A stretch of DNA of 64,000 nt, from assembly GCF_024868665.1 (NCBI RefSeq), contig NC_079901.1, forward strand, positions 2,760,628 to 2,824,627. Reading direction: 5' to 3'. Positions 51,001 through 55,278 of the stretch are shown piece after piece. Position numbers and translations under genes: made by a program. Position 1 is the first letter of the stretch. Each line of letters begins with the position of its first letter. The notes beneath the pieces are model-generated. The model saw only the letters and a program-made list of their open reading frames with translations. It did no database searches and was not told where the DNA came from. This DNA comes from Triplophysa rosa. Its lineage: Eukaryota; Chordata; Actinopteri; Cypriniformes; Nemacheilidae.

Positions 51001-52801
51001 CGGTGTTGTGCCGAAAAATGACAAATTATGACCCCCTCCAATCCCCACTAACATTATGGTTAGGATTAGGTGTGGGGGAGGGGTTAGGATTAGCTATTCA
51101 TGCAGCAGTATCAATGAAGGGAGTCGTAATCTGGCGGGGGTCAAAATTCGGCACAACACTGGTGTGAATGCAATCGGGAAAATGGCCTCTTTACTTGTTC
51201 TGGAACTTTGTTCCTGAAATGATCCAGTGGGATAGTGGCTATAGTGGCAGAGCTAGTCAGCTCGGTTCCTGAAGGCCCACTGCTCTGATAAGGGTTGAAG
51301 ATAAACTCTGCAAAGACACCTGACCAATTTAGTCAAACTTCAGTAGCTGTCAGAGCCATTGTAATAGTGAGATGCAACAACTCCATTCACTTCAATGGAG
51401 CCTTTCAATAGTTCCTGGAAGTTACTAGCAATTTATGGAGCTGCAGCAAAACAGACTGATTGAGATTAAACAATTTACATCTTTAATTTATTCTTTAACT
51501 TTAAATACTTTTAAAGTAGTAAAGAATTAAAAGAATAAACATCACTTCTTGGAACTGTCTGAAGGCTCCATGAATTATGTGACACTCGGGTCAATTTTGA
51601 ACTTCCATTGTCTTCACTCTCTCTCTATGGCTCTATTAGCTGTGTCTCGTTTCGGAGGCTGCGTCCTTTGTGCCTCTGGAGGTCGTATCCTCTGAAGAAT
51701 GTGGTATACGGAGGGTCCTCAACCTAGAATTAAGGAAGCCTTTGTAGGAGATGCTGGTGGAAAAGGAAATAGAAGCATCACATTGCTATACGCCAACACA
51801 TTGTGGTCTTGAACCTGTCAAATTAATAAAAATGATTTTTACATGATTTGGTGATCATAAAAAGTCAAGAGTTTCTACCCTGAACAATTCCAGAAGAGTT
51901 GAAGAATTGTTTGCCTTAATGTTTAAAAATAACTAAACACTTCTAATCTGGTTTACCTTTGTCTTCTGTGATAAAAAAAAAATTGTTTTACAATTTTTGT
52001 TTTATAATTTTTTTGATTGAATGTGCACCTGGTACCTTTTATTCAAACGTTGGTTTGTGGCTATGCAAAGAATTGAGGGTCTCCAGCAATGAAGAATACA
52101 CCTCATGCATCCTACCAATTTGTGTTAGGTCACATTCAGACTTTGTCTTACTGTCTTACTGAATTTACTTTTCTGAAATAAGACATGCTCGATAATGCAT
52201 GCAGACAATACTGTAAATGGGACCTCTGGAGGACGCAGCCTTCGAAATGACACACAGCTAGTATTGCTTAGAAATATTGAACAAGTGTGTTGGATTAGGA
52301 TTGGGACAAAATTAGTCTCGTAAAGTATTCTGGTACTGGAATTAAATTAAATGTTATTCATAGAATGACAAGGAAAATAATGGTTCATTGTGTTTTTCTA
52401 TGTTAGGGTTACAGTAGGTAATACACAGGTGTGTATGATTCTGCATCAAACGTAACAAACAAAAAAAGACTGTCTATCTTTAAAGATAGAGTTATCATTA
52501 GTCCAACTCCAGATTGACATTTATGCTATCATAAATATTTATGATTATGTCATGCCATTTTCTCGGGTTTTGTTTGATAGACTGTAATTTCCTTTTGGCA
52601 GTGGTTATTTTCATCAGCTTTTTTTCCTGTTTGCGTTGCAGTGACTGCTTTGAGGATTGGCTAGAGGCACAGAAAATCACCTCAGCTCTCTTAGAGAGCA
52701 GGTCGTATGAAAATCTTGTAGACTTTGACAACCACCTGGATGACTTGAGAAACGACTGGACAAACCCTGAAATCAACAAATCTGTGCTACATCTATGCTG
52801 A
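2848..52801 (+). CDS. emc8: ER membrane protein complex subunit 8 (five exons over 50 kb)
   Basis: EMC8 is a cytosolic-side subunit of the ER membrane complex, which inserts tail-anchored and multipass proteins. It has an MPN fold without the metalloprotease residues. Exons 2848-3054, 16217-16293, 16380-16449, 16532-16626 and 52642-52801 total 609 bases (202 residues plus stop) and all junctions keep frame. Family features include [18 protein letters not shown] and [10 protein letters not shown] at the N-terminus, [10 protein letters not shown] and [11 protein letters not shown] before the first intron, [37 protein letters not shown], and the conserved end [20 protein letters not shown]. The start at 2848 gives the usual N-terminus. 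Introns 1 (13.2 kb) and 4 (36.0 kb) are filled with transposons; introns 2 and 3 are under 100 bases. Nothing suggests a pseudogene. The paralogue EMC9 is the alternative, but the adjacent cox4i1 favours emc8. Confidence 0.95.
3194..3745 (+). mobile_element. Degenerate hAT element (ZBED-like transposase tail)
   Basis: It begins CAGTGGTCGGGAACC, a hAT-type terminus. Around 3590-3640 the plus strand reads a piece of a hAT transposase dimerisation domain ([10 protein letters not shown]). No matching right end or target duplication was found, so this is a truncated relic in emc8 intron 1. Confidence 0.55.
4077..4255 (+). repeat. 26-bp subterminal tandem array, left arm
   Basis: There are six units containing ATTTTCTCACAAATGTGA plus one internally deleted unit. 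Units vary mainly at the TGATCGTGC / TGACCGTGC / TGATCGTCC segment. The array is mirrored in the right arm. Confidence 0.85.
6331..6500 (-). repeat. 26-bp subterminal tandem array, right arm
   Basis: Inverted counterpart of the left-arm array, again with six units of core TCACATTTGTGAGAAAAT. The two arms could pair over several hundred bases. Confidence 0.85.
6708..6792 (+). repeat. Three copies of a GTGACGTCTGCG repeat
   Basis: AACGTGACGTCTGCGTCTGC occurs three times with short spacers, immediately outside the preceding transposon. Each copy contains TGACGTC, close to a CREB/ATF site. Whether it has regulatory function is unknown. Confidence 0.5.
6793..8315. other. Intron sequence without a gene
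   Basis: AT-rich sequence without a credible coding frame. From 7611 it carries TTCGAATATTTGAG-like sequence typical of a hAT end. Confidence 0.4.
8322..9479. mobile_element. Second TATGG-ended DNA element (IS3EU-like MITE)
   Basis: The ends are inverted copies starting TATGGGATCAGAATTG, flanked by a perfect 6-bp duplication ATGGTA (8316-8321 and 9480-9485). The arms match over about 190 bases. There is no coding capacity. It has the same end type and duplication length as the 3873-6704 element but a different body, so the two are related at superfamily rather than copy level. Confidence 0.75.
8541..8697 (+). repeat. Tandem array with GCACATTTGTGGATC core
   Basis: About seven imperfect 18-26 base units lie next to the left arm of the 8322-9479 element. 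The palindromic core CACATTTGTG is the same as in the arrays of the other TATGG element. Confidence 0.75.
9510..9766 (-). mobile_element. V-SINE-type tRNA-derived SINE
   Basis: On the minus strand it begins GGGCAGTTGTGGCCTAATGG. An A-box-like TGGCCTAATGG and a B-box GGTTCGATTCC show a tRNA-derived head. The central CCCTTGAGCAAGGCACC is the fish V-SINE conserved domain. The tail GACAATAAAGTTGAATC resembles a LINE 3' end. It is complete by eye. Confidence 0.8.
9790..11330 (-). mobile_element. 5'-truncated L2/Rex1-type LINE
   Basis: The reverse transcriptase C-terminal half is followed by a 400-base AT-rich 3'UTR whose end reads ACAAATTCCTTGTATGTGC. The 5' side stops near 11300, at a duplicated AAGGGTTCTGTGATGTCCTG. 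No endonuclease domain remains. The clade is inferred from motif style. Confidence 0.8.
10192..11300 (-). pseudogene. LINE reverse transcriptase fragment
   Basis: A long uninterrupted frame reads through RT motif A ([10 protein letters not shown]), motif B ([17 protein letters not shown]) and the catalytic motif C (FADDTTLIG). It continues into the thumb and a C-terminal domain ending near [20 protein letters not shown]. The first Met at 11196 is internal; the frame is open up to about 11300, where the copy is truncated. The RT active site residues are present, but without a 5' end and endonuclease the copy cannot be autonomous. Confidence 0.85.
11331..12431. other. Intron sequence, no gene seen
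   Basis: AT-rich sequence with no recognisable protein. The right end of the possible hAT relic falls near 11772. The remainder shows no repeat I can name. Confidence 0.4.
12434..13654 (-). mobile_element. Apparently intact Tc1/mariner element
   Basis: The 1221-bp element is flanked by TA at 12432-12433 and 13655-13656. Its 29-bp terminal inverted repeats are identical at both ends (CACTCACCTAAAGGATTA at the outside, then through GGAACACC). It holds one uninterrupted transposase gene on the minus strand. Perfect repeats plus an open frame indicate recent insertion into emc8 intron 1. Confidence 0.93.
12466..13506 (-). CDS. Tc1/mariner transposase, DD36E, intact 346-residue frame
   Basis: This is a cut-and-paste transposase acting in the nucleus on its own 29-bp ends. 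N-terminal helix-turn-helix modules include [20 protein letters not shown] (about residues 23-42). A GRKCLV-type linker and second HTH follow. The catalytic triad is D in WSDESRF, D in FQQDNAPCH, and E in NPIEHLWD. There are 36 residues between the second D and the E, against 34 in classical Tc1. The [13 protein letters not shown] start is the family N-terminus, and the length is full. No frameshift or stop is seen. From memory, DD36E is the spacing of the group called Incomer; I have not verified membership. It is probably still competent in principle, but expression cannot be judged here. Confidence 0.92.
   Translation of the reverse strand: MGKKGDLSNFERGMVVGARRAGLSISQSAQLLGFSRTTISRVYKEWCEKGKTSSMRQSCGRKCLVDARGQRRMGRLIQADRRATLTEITTRYNRGMQQSICEATTRTTLRQMGYNSRRPHRVPLISTTNRKKRLQFARAHQNWTVEDWKNVAWSDESRFLLRHSNGRVRIWRKQNENMDPSCLVTTVQAGGGGVMVWGMFSWHTLGPLVPIGHRLNATAYLSIVSDHVHPFMTTMYPSSNGYFQQDNAPCHKARIISNWFLEHDNEFTVLEWPPQSPDLNPIEHLWDVVERELRALDVHPTNLHQLQDAILSIWANISKECFQHLVESMPRRIKAVLKAKGGQTPY
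13657..15440. other. AT-rich intron sequence without a gene
   Basis: No coding frame is supportable. It holds a 10-bp perfect hairpin at 13692-13715 (CAATGTTGCC / GGCAACATTG, loop TTTA). A (TA)n run lies near 13953-13964. Confidence 0.5.
15449..16152 (+). mobile_element. hAT MITE copy 1 (TAGGGCTGTCACGATTA ends)
   Basis: The element has ends TAGGGCTGTCACGATTA and their inverse, with a perfect 8-bp target duplication TTTGTACA (15441-15448 and 16153-16160). It is 704 bp with no coding capacity. A second copy in the same orientation lies at 23922-24636. It sits 64 bp upstream of emc8 exon 2 and leaves the host polypyrimidine tract intact. Confidence 0.9.
16217..16293 (+). CDS. emc8: emc8 coding exon 2
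   Basis: It follows CTCTTTCCTCAG and opens [20 protein letters not shown]. It ends at AG before GTAAGG, so an arginine codon is split across the intron. A hAT MITE ends only 64 bases upstream. Confidence 0.95.
16380..16449 (+). CDS. emc8: emc8 coding exon 3
   Basis: It completes the split arginine codon after CTCTTTTAG, encodes [12 protein letters not shown] and ends ATGATCATG before GTAAAT. Confidence 0.95.
16532..16626 (+). CDS. emc8: emc8 coding exon 4
   Basis: It follows CATACTTCAG, encodes [20 protein letters not shown] and a WKCRE segment, and ends at AC before GTGAGT. A threonine codon is split across the 36 kb intron 4. Confidence 0.95.
17027..17917. mobile_element. hAT-type element nested in LINE copy A
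   Basis: The ends TAGGCTTGTGCCGGTAT and (inverse) TAGACATGTGCCGATAT are flanked by a perfect 8-bp duplication GCGTGCAC (17019-17026, 17918-17925). It lies inside the CA-rich 3'UTR of the LINE. No transposase is recognisable in its 891 bp. Confidence 0.8.
18614..18883 (-). pseudogene. LINE copy A ORF2, C-terminal piece
   Basis: This matches the last part of the copy B ORF2 and ends at the equivalent TAA (18614-18616). It is separated from the rest of ORF2 by the hAT insertion at 18892-19651. Confidence 0.75.
18892..19651 (-). mobile_element. hAT element encoding a BED finger, nested in LINE copy A
   Basis: The ends TAGGGGTGCAACGGATCA and (inverse) TAGTGTGCAACGGATCAT are flanked by a perfect 8-bp duplication GTAATAAG (18884-18891, 19652-19659). 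LINE copy B has a single GTAATAAG at the same site, which proves the insertion. The element is only 760 bp and keeps just the 5' end of a ZBED-type transposase gene. Confidence 0.9.
19042..19519 (-). pseudogene. Truncated hAT transposase: BED zinc finger plus N-terminal domain
   Basis: From the Met at 19519 the minus strand encodes a BED-type finger: [15 protein letters not shown] leads into [10 protein letters not shown] and a downstream THLKR. Around 19290 the frame shifts. It continues as [19 protein letters not shown] and [18 protein letters not shown], the hallmark N-terminal region of Ac/ZBED1-like transposases. The catalytic domain is absent and the element boundary follows directly. 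This is an internal-deletion derivative with one frameshift. Confidence 0.8.
19621..19912 (-). pseudogene. LINE copy A ORF2, post-RT segment
   Basis: Encodes [16 protein letters not shown] and [16 protein letters not shown], the conserved region downstream of the RT in this LINE group. It is bounded by the hAT insertion on one side and the Tc1 remnant on the other. Confidence 0.75.
19913..20524 (+). mobile_element. Truncated Tc1/mariner remnant nested in LINE copy A
   Basis: The right end reads ATGACCAGCACCTG followed by TA, a Tc1-type terminus. The left end is missing, so about half of the element is lost. Comparison with LINE copy B (GATATATTCTTAAG uninterrupted at 40620-40633) defines the insertion point. 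Confidence 0.85.
19918..20237 (+). pseudogene. Tc1 transposase C-terminal fragment, DD34E
   Basis: The frame carries the second catalytic D ([10 protein letters not shown]) and the E (NPIENLWG), with 34 residues between them. It runs to a typical [16 protein letters not shown] ending. The N-terminal DNA-binding half and the first D are absent. It is a different family from the element at 12434-13654. Confidence 0.85.
20484..21508 (-). pseudogene. LINE copy A ORF2, reverse transcriptase
   Basis: Two adjacent frames cover RT motifs. 21035-21508 has the [18 protein letters not shown] block and motif A (VLLDLSAAF). 20484-21032 has motif B ([17 protein letters not shown]) and motif C (CYADDTQLY). 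A frameshift just after motif A separates them. The active-site residues are visible but the gene is broken. Confidence 0.85.
21509..22830 (-). pseudogene. LINE copy A ORF2, endonuclease and linker
   Basis: 22285-22647 encodes an APE-type endonuclease stretch with [13 protein letters not shown], followed in another frame by [10 protein letters not shown] (22067-22321). The N-terminal [12 protein letters not shown] motif lies near 22710-22760. Several frameshifts and stops show it is inactive. Confidence 0.8.
22990..23424 (-). pseudogene. LINE copy A ORF1 with CxxC zinc-ribbon motif
   Basis: From a Met at 23424 the minus strand encodes TCTSCHMF, then after a spacer [15 protein letters not shown]. 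These are paired CxxC motifs leading into a leucine-rich, coiled-coil-like segment. The frame is broken soon after and continues in others to about 22990. Such small zinc-ribbon ORF1 proteins occur upstream of ORF2 in fish LINEs. Its function is inferred to be RNA binding or multimerisation. Confidence 0.6.
23922..24636 (+). mobile_element. hAT MITE copy 2 (TAGGGCTGTCACGATTA ends)
   Basis: This is the same family and orientation as 15449-16152, with long shared stretches such as GGGGGAGCTGTAGTGCATCT. It is 715 bp. The flanking 8-bp duplication is no longer clear. It lies just beyond the 5' end of LINE copy A. Confidence 0.85.
24637..26181. other. Intron sequence without a gene
   Basis: No supportable coding frame. 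At 25274 a lone TAGGGCTGCAAGATTTA looks like one hAT terminus without a partner. Confidence 0.4.
26190..27216. mobile_element. hAT element (TAGGGCT... ends)
   Basis: The left end is TAGGGCTAAAACGATT and the right end, inverted, is TAGGGCTGCAGCTATCG. The flanks TAGTGAAT (26182-26189) and TATTGAAT (27217-27224) are an 8-bp duplication with one difference. It is 1027 bp, AT-rich, with no transposase. Confidence 0.75.
27225..29959. other. MITE debris in emc8 intron 4
   Basis: No gene. Isolated termini include TTTAAAGGGGTCCTATTTTG near 27823, CAGTGTTTCCCATTCATTG near 28202 and CAGTGTTGTGCAAGTTACTT near 29148. There is also an inverted repeat: AATACTTTTTGCCAATCAAC near 29364 is mirrored near 29550-29576. 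These look like fragments of hAT and TTAA-type MITEs that cannot be paired reliably. Confidence 0.4.
29960..30167 (-). mobile_element. TTAA-type teleost MITE fragment
   Basis: On the minus strand it starts at TTAA (30164-30167) with AAAGGGACACACCACCC. It continues GAAAATTCTGTTATGG, TTACTCACCCTC, GTTCCAAACCTGCATAAATT and TTGACTACCATAGC. This is the recognisable order of a very common cyprinid MITE. The far end is lost. Confidence 0.65.
30168..31036. other. Intron sequence, no gene seen
   Basis: A hAT-like end ACCCTGGCAACACTG is present near 30766-30779. A TA microsatellite lies near 30283-30296. Nothing else is assignable. Confidence 0.4.
31041..32181 (-). repeat. 3' LTR of the provirus (U3 end missing)
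   Basis: It matches the 5' LTR from TGTAGTGTATTTCGGG up to AAACCAGTCT and then stops inside env. The outer about 250 bases of U3 present in the 5' LTR are absent. Confidence 0.85.
32182..33322 (-). pseudogene. Retroviral env remnant
   Basis: The frame from 33322 starts with a hydrophobic signal peptide. It reads a short surface part of about 110 residues and then a furin-like site (RHTKR) directly followed by a glycine/alanine-rich fusion-peptide-like stretch. A heptad-repeat helix region comes next. Near 32570 the frame shifts, and shifts again near 32390. The last part is cut by the junction with the 3' LTR, so the membrane anchor is missing. It cannot give a functional envelope. The family of fish retroelements it belongs to was not determined. 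Confidence 0.75.
33490..34641 (-). pseudogene. Retroviral integrase remnant
   Basis: The frame 33949-34641 contains an HHCC zinc-binding domain (H...H in [15 protein letters not shown]) and the first catalytic Asp (DWVGPLP). An in-frame stop at 33949-33951 interrupts the core. Beyond it a second Asp (NSDRGTHF) is readable. The region expected to hold the third acidic residue appears deleted around 33720-33770. A C-terminal HWAGPYEIV block is still present near 33600. Confidence 0.75.
34451..35443 (-). pseudogene. Retroviral RT connection and RNase H
   Basis: It encodes a tether or connection segment followed by an RNase H-like domain with YVDGCSY and CTDSNYG acidic motifs, and a later [11 protein letters not shown]. 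The position where the family has a catalytic Glu reads Lys (SQWAKVAAI), so catalysis is doubtful. The frame is separate from the RT frame. Confidence 0.75.
35611..36613 (-). pseudogene. Retroviral reverse transcriptase, frameshifted
   Basis: Three overlapping frames (36371-36613, 36259-36468, 35611-36114) together cover the fingers and palm. Visible motifs are [31 protein letters not shown] and the catalytic YVDD. At least two frameshifts and stops separate them. Confidence 0.8.
36683..38218 (-). CDS. Retroviral protease region, 511-residue open frame
   Basis: A retropepsin domain is clear: [13 protein letters not shown] around residues 54-66, with the flap region after it and [11 protein letters not shown] around 134-144. 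A second, similar module follows: [15 protein letters not shown] (about 235-249), then [11 protein letters not shown] (about 309-319). It has DNSA in place of DTGA. The C-terminal 150 residues include [10 protein letters not shown] and have no clear assignment. This is the longest intact frame of the provirus. It lies between gag and RT, as expected. The Met start is arbitrary, as the domain would normally be made as part of a polyprotein. Confidence 0.75.
   Translation of the reverse strand: MLVVCLQTEQPEISPNCLSVTTQAPVPSLLGNLIEKGVARKLYLAITLEHEVRLEALVDTGADLTLMSSQLFHRLSEEAKRQNRTLKPQRCVLNMQSYSQTQVRLEQIAPIQFTIGPMSLVHPVNISPMDTYPLLIGKDLLDRFEPLMDFKQLKIWAQVREPLPSQSTNPVEVRCQVTEVSDQPPAGHENTDSRPAPSSGTPLCTLQPAEDPDSYCPRVKEAIHLNNMAITDTVLALWADNSAISPTLFNALTTDTSDIPFVVKSTQFPLGSHLSTMVTAKGVCALNLKWNGRSLTRYFLVLQDSPHDIYIGADILVRLQVHIDTINDVVWAPLAAQPPMDPVNHLHLASGQTIPEVCILVNERETTVPAYTKGVAVRLNMLRAQTLNHTLAYFQPSVECVELGLTLEATPLTEVTSRAVHILFNNCTATPIKLPKGYCVGWLMSQDFHDLELTIPVIGPIPPPLIPEGSLDNTALTAPFQMVSITSVMPMAKEQVCRTERTKDYLSVYTV
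38499..39157 (-). pseudogene. Retroviral gag, 3' part
   Basis: 38885-39160 encodes a helical capsid-like segment ([20 protein letters not shown]). A following frame (38647-38919) is rich in Arg and Pro and could be nucleocapsid-like. The frames do not join cleanly. The upstream half of the gene lies beyond the LINE insertion. Confidence 0.6.
39158..40988 (-). mobile_element. 5'-truncated LINE (copy B) inserted in proviral gag
   Basis: The 3' tail, CA-rich 3'UTR and C-terminal ORF2 are nearly identical to LINE copy A. It is flanked by GGTTCT at 39152-39157 and 40989-40994, a short target duplication taken from the gag sequence. It has the same orientation as the provirus. It lacks the hAT and Tc1 insertions seen in copy A. 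Confidence 0.9.
40094..40988 (-). pseudogene. LINE copy B ORF2 C-terminal part
   Basis: An uninterrupted frame from RT motif C (CYADDTQLY) through [12 protein letters not shown] and [12 protein letters not shown] ends at TAA 40094-40096. It is truncated just upstream of motif C. The open frame continues by chance into gag sequence up to 41017. Confidence 0.85.
40995..41903 (-). pseudogene. Retroviral gag, 5' part with long coiled coil
   Basis: The 272-residue frame 41085-41903 has a helical N-terminal domain ([13 protein letters not shown]). A long Glu/Lys/Leu-rich coiled coil follows (for example [17 protein letters not shown]). A TAG at 41085-41087 stops it, but the same frame then stays open to the LINE insertion point and resumes after it. 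The start at 41903 or the internal Met at about 41855 are both possible. Confidence 0.65.
41904..43960 (-). other. Proviral leader between primer-binding site and gag
   Basis: About 2 kb without a credible gene. It holds six GATTTCTTC motifs (minus strand GAAGAAATC) between 43100 and 43760, and a diverged tandem duplication with about 207-bp offset (blocks 43470-43570 and 43678-43775). It may include packaging and splicing signals. Confidence 0.55.
43961..43978 (-). other. Primer-binding site, probably tRNA-Ala
   Basis: On the minus strand, five bases after the 5' LTR, it reads TGGTGGAGAATGCG. This is complementary to the 3' end of a vertebrate tRNA-Ala (…ATTCTCCACCA). The match weakens after 14 bases. 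Confidence 0.6.
43984..45372 (-). repeat. 5' LTR of the provirus (complete, 1389 bp)
   Basis: It runs from TGTAGTGTATTTCGGG to CCATACCCTACA on the plus strand, giving TG...CA termini with a 5-bp inverted end TGTAG/CTACA. It is followed by the host duplication CACT. It contains about 250 bp at the 45124-45372 end that the other LTR lacks. Confidence 0.85.
45373..45446. mobile_element. Right end of a hAT MITE that hosts the provirus
   Basis: The sequence after the provirus reads GTAATACGTTAC and ATTACTCTTGTAACGC and ends CCCAACACTG, the inverse of a CAGTGTTGGG hAT terminus. AGTAATGCCTTACACT just left of the provirus fits the same element body. Its left end was not identified. Confidence 0.45.
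45447..47478. other. Intron sequence, no gene seen
   Basis: No supportable coding frame. At 46852 TAGGGCTGCACGATTAATCG is a typical fish hAT terminus without a clear partner. Confidence 0.4.
48031..49664 (+). pseudogene. Spliced Tc1-like transposase with N-terminal GQGRG repeats, frameshifted
   Basis: Inferred exons are 48031-48485, 48597-48879 and 49009-49664, with GT/AG borders that keep frame. Exon 1 encodes nine perfect 8-residue repeats of the GQGRG(L/V)G(P/Q) type, then an HTH ([18 protein letters not shown]). Exon 2 carries a second HTH region. Exon 3 carries the catalytic domain: D in YVDEAGF, D in [12 protein letters not shown] in [10 protein letters not shown]. There are 35 residues between the second D and the first E of the EE pair. 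Two frameshifts (near 49222 and 49308) and one stop (TGA after FFSAWR) disable exon 3. The upstream Met at 47941 is in frame, but 48031 (MPARRRGRQ) starts the basic leader. The family is a teleost Tc1/IS630-like group that I recognise by motif but cannot name. Confidence 0.8.
48064..48303 (+). repeat. 24-bp coding minisatellite in transposase
   Basis: Ten units of 24 bases, nine of them near-perfect, fall in three blocks of three: [16 protein letters not shown] and GQGRGVGQ. The tenth unit is degenerate. Because 24 is divisible by three, other frames stay open through the array. Confidence 0.9.
50349..51000. other. Intron sequence, no gene seen
   Basis: No credible coding frame or named repeat. 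Confidence 0.4.
51001..51162. mobile_element. Small MITE with GTGTTGTGCCGAA ends
   Basis: CCGGTGTTGTGCCGAA at the left is mirrored by TTCGGCACAACACTGG at the right. GACCCCCTCC and GGGGGTC lie just inside. It is 162 bp and non-coding. Its superfamily is unclear. Confidence 0.55.
51637..52260. mobile_element. MITE with TAGCTGTGTCTCG ends
   Basis: The left end TAGCTGTGTCTCGTTTCG and the inverse of the right end TAGCTGTGTGTCATTTCG match. Both continue with AGGCTGCGTCCT. It is 624 bp and non-coding. The target duplication is unclear. Confidence 0.6.
52642..52801 (+). CDS. emc8: emc8 terminal coding exon 5
   Basis: It follows TTTGCGTTGCAG, restores the split threonine codon and encodes the conserved [10 protein letters not shown] and [14 protein letters not shown] blocks. 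It stops at TGA 52799-52801. Confidence 0.95.
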
Positions 52802-52908
52802 AGCTGCACAGAAGTCCACTTCACCCAACAAACCCATCAACATTTAACGAGGATGCATGTGTGAACTCGATACAGTACTGTTAACAACATTCTCTTTCAC
52901 TTGGGAAT

Positions 52909-52914
52909 AATAAA
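52909..52914 (+). terminator. emc8: emc8 polyadenylation signal
   Basis: AATAAA lies 108 bases after the emc8 stop codon. Confidence 0.7.
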
Positions 52915-52971
52915 CTGAACGGAACGGGACGCTGTGTCCTCACTTTTGACATCAATGATGTCACCCTGTAC

Positions 52972-53163
52972 CAGGGGTAAAGAATCTTAGTCTTGGAGGG
53001 CCATTGTCCTGTAGAGGTTAGTGCCACCCAGCTCTAACACACCTGGCTTGAAGTTTCTAGTAATCCTGAAGACCTTGATAAGATGGTTCAGGTGTGTTTG
53101 ATTGGGGTTGGATCTGAACTCTACAGGACAGTGGCCCTGGAGGACCAAGATTGGCCACCCCTG
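52972..53163. mobile_element. Short hAT MITE just after emc8
   Basis: It starts CAGGGGTAAAG and ends CCACCCCTG, with long inverted arms around TTGGAGGGCCATTGTCCTG. The flanks CCCTGTAC and CCTTGAAC agree at six of eight bases. This is a common cyprinid CAGGGGTG-type MITE, about 60 bp past the emc8 polyadenylation signal. Confidence 0.65.
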
Positions 53164-53379
53164 CCTTGAACTATAGGAATCCAATGTCAGAAAGGATTTA
53201 TACCTGTTTTCATGCAGTAGTTTGTATAATATTCATGTACAATTTTGAATGCTACAAGTTATTTATTTAATTACTTGCTGAATATAACACATTTTAAAGT
53301 ATTTCAAAACCGAATGGTGTTTTGGAAGAGTTTAGTTTGATTTTAAGGTATTGGTCAGTTCCTCAGTTTTCTTAAGTAC

Positions 53380-53810
53380 TTAAAGTGGAAGTTCACCCAA
53401 AAATCAACGTTGTGTGATTTTTTTTTAACCTCTCCCGCATGACGTTAAACATGTTTAACGTGATCTCGTGAACGCGCACCATACACTGACAAGACAGAGG
53501 AGAATATATTGATTAAAGTCGGTATTTTGGTTTGTTTTTCACACATAAAGCATTCTCGTTGCTTCAAAAAAATTCAACTGAGTCACTATGCGCGGATGGA
53601 CCAATTTAACGATGTCTTTAGGACTTTTCTGGACCTTGGCAAAAACAGACACAATGATGTCTATGAGGATGCCTGGAAATCTCTCGCATGTCACCTAAAT
53701 GTCTGTATTTGTGCTCCGAAGGCGCCGGAAGTTCTCTAAACATGTTTAATGTCATGTGGGTGAGTTAAAAAATCACACAAAGTTGATTTTTGGGTGAAAT
53801 TCCCCTTTAA
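53380..53810. mobile_element. TTAA-flanked MITE with ~80-bp inverted repeats
   Basis: TTAA lies at both edges (53380-53383, 53807-53810). The arms share CACCCAAAAATCAAC and AAACATGTTTAA over about 80 bases. TTAA target sites fit piggyBac or Kolobok elements. Confidence 0.7.
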
Positions 53811-54209
53811 AAGCTGACATGACAGTAATTTCTCCATTTGATTCTTCTGTCTGTAGAAGAAAAAAAATGTTTATGGTGAATGAGGGCTCAAACTAAAATC
53901 AAAATATTTTTAGCAGAGAAAATTTTAAGAAATAAAATGTAGACTTTTAAGCTTAAAGTGTGTTGATTAAAATCATGAATATACCCCTTTGCCTCTTCTC
54001 AAAACGTACTGTTTCATGTTTAGCTGTAATTAATCATTGTAATTGGCATTTATAATTGGACATTAAGACACCACAATTGCCAGACAGTACAGTGCAGACA
54101 GACAGAAAACGATGGGATGAGAGAGGGGTACAGGAAAGGACCATGAGCTGGGATTCAAACTCGTGTCGGCCGCAGTGCTTTTGTGCAACATGTCAGCACA
54201 GTCAAAGAT
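53811..54209. other. Intergenic sequence, no gene seen
   Basis: AT-rich spacer without a recognisable feature. Confidence 0.4.
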
Positions 54210-55278
54210 AATAGGCTTGTTCGAGTTAACCCATACTAGCCTGCCACCGACTGGCAAAATCAGCCGGTTGCAGGTGAGGGAGGAGTAAAAAGATGGCCGT
54301 GAGGTCGGACACTTCGTGCTTCATGTAGGGTGCTGAACCTACAGCAGACCACGGGATATTAATGTCTTTATCACGGATTAAGTGACTATGATAGGAATAC
54401 CTATTTTTTTGCATTAAGATCAGTACAATAAACATCAAAGCTTTCGCAGCCGATTTTGAGCAACTGCAGCGCCTGACCTAGGCGGCTGGACTCGTTTTGC
54501 TGTCGCGGTACTTTAATGGCACATGTGATCTTAACTGCATTCAGACCACCGCCGTCGAGAGCATCAAAAAATGCTCTGACTGCCCTGCCAACAACGCTGT
54601 AGAAAGATTCTTGGGCGATCAAAATATCTTGTATTTAAAGGGTCCGCAAAGCAAATAAGCTTGTTGATCATGTGCAGACTGACCACAAGGAGGGTAACAT
54701 AAGTTAACATCATTAAATATTTTAAATGTGAAAGTAAGAAATTGATCGGTGGAAAAACTTAATTGTAATTACATGTTTGCTAACGAAATAAACAAATTAA
54801 AAGCCATTTGTTTGGTGTTGCTTCTGTGTTCATGGTTAAGTGTGTATATCCCTGTACGCAAACAGGGACACGTCGTATATTATTGGGAAACCAGCCACAG
54901 CAGTAATCTACACCTCATCCATTTTGCTTGGGAACTAATGTGGTCGAACCGAAGTTTACAGGGCTGTGTTCTCTGGAATCCTCTCAAGCGGTGGACTTCT
55001 ACGTTCCGATTGGTTGCCGCCGAACTGTGTCATAGCTCAATACCATAAAGTTGACCTGATTTCAACTCTCCTCGACGCCCTCAATGACCAAGACGTGCCG
55101 CGCCGCTGCCCATTGCCGGCTCACATTGGAAATGAATGACTTCCGGCCACTTTGACGCTCTCAACGGCGGTTGCTGCAGCACCGATCAAAGTCGGACAAA
55201 TTGTCTAACCAGAATGCATTGCTGTTGTCAGGCGGCTGCAGATTCTTGCAGCTCCGCATGAAGTCAAACAAGCCTATT
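54210..55278. mobile_element. Inverted-repeat element with AATAGGCTTGTT ends
   Basis: AATAGGCTTGTT at the left is inverted as AACAAGCCTATT at the right. The inner sequence (for example GCCGCCTGACAACAGC) resembles a widespread fish DNA element, but the superfamily is not determined. Confidence 0.5.

Noticed and set aside
53509..53739. 76-residue plus-strand frame.
   Set aside because: It lies inside a TTAA MITE and reads partly through its inverted arm.
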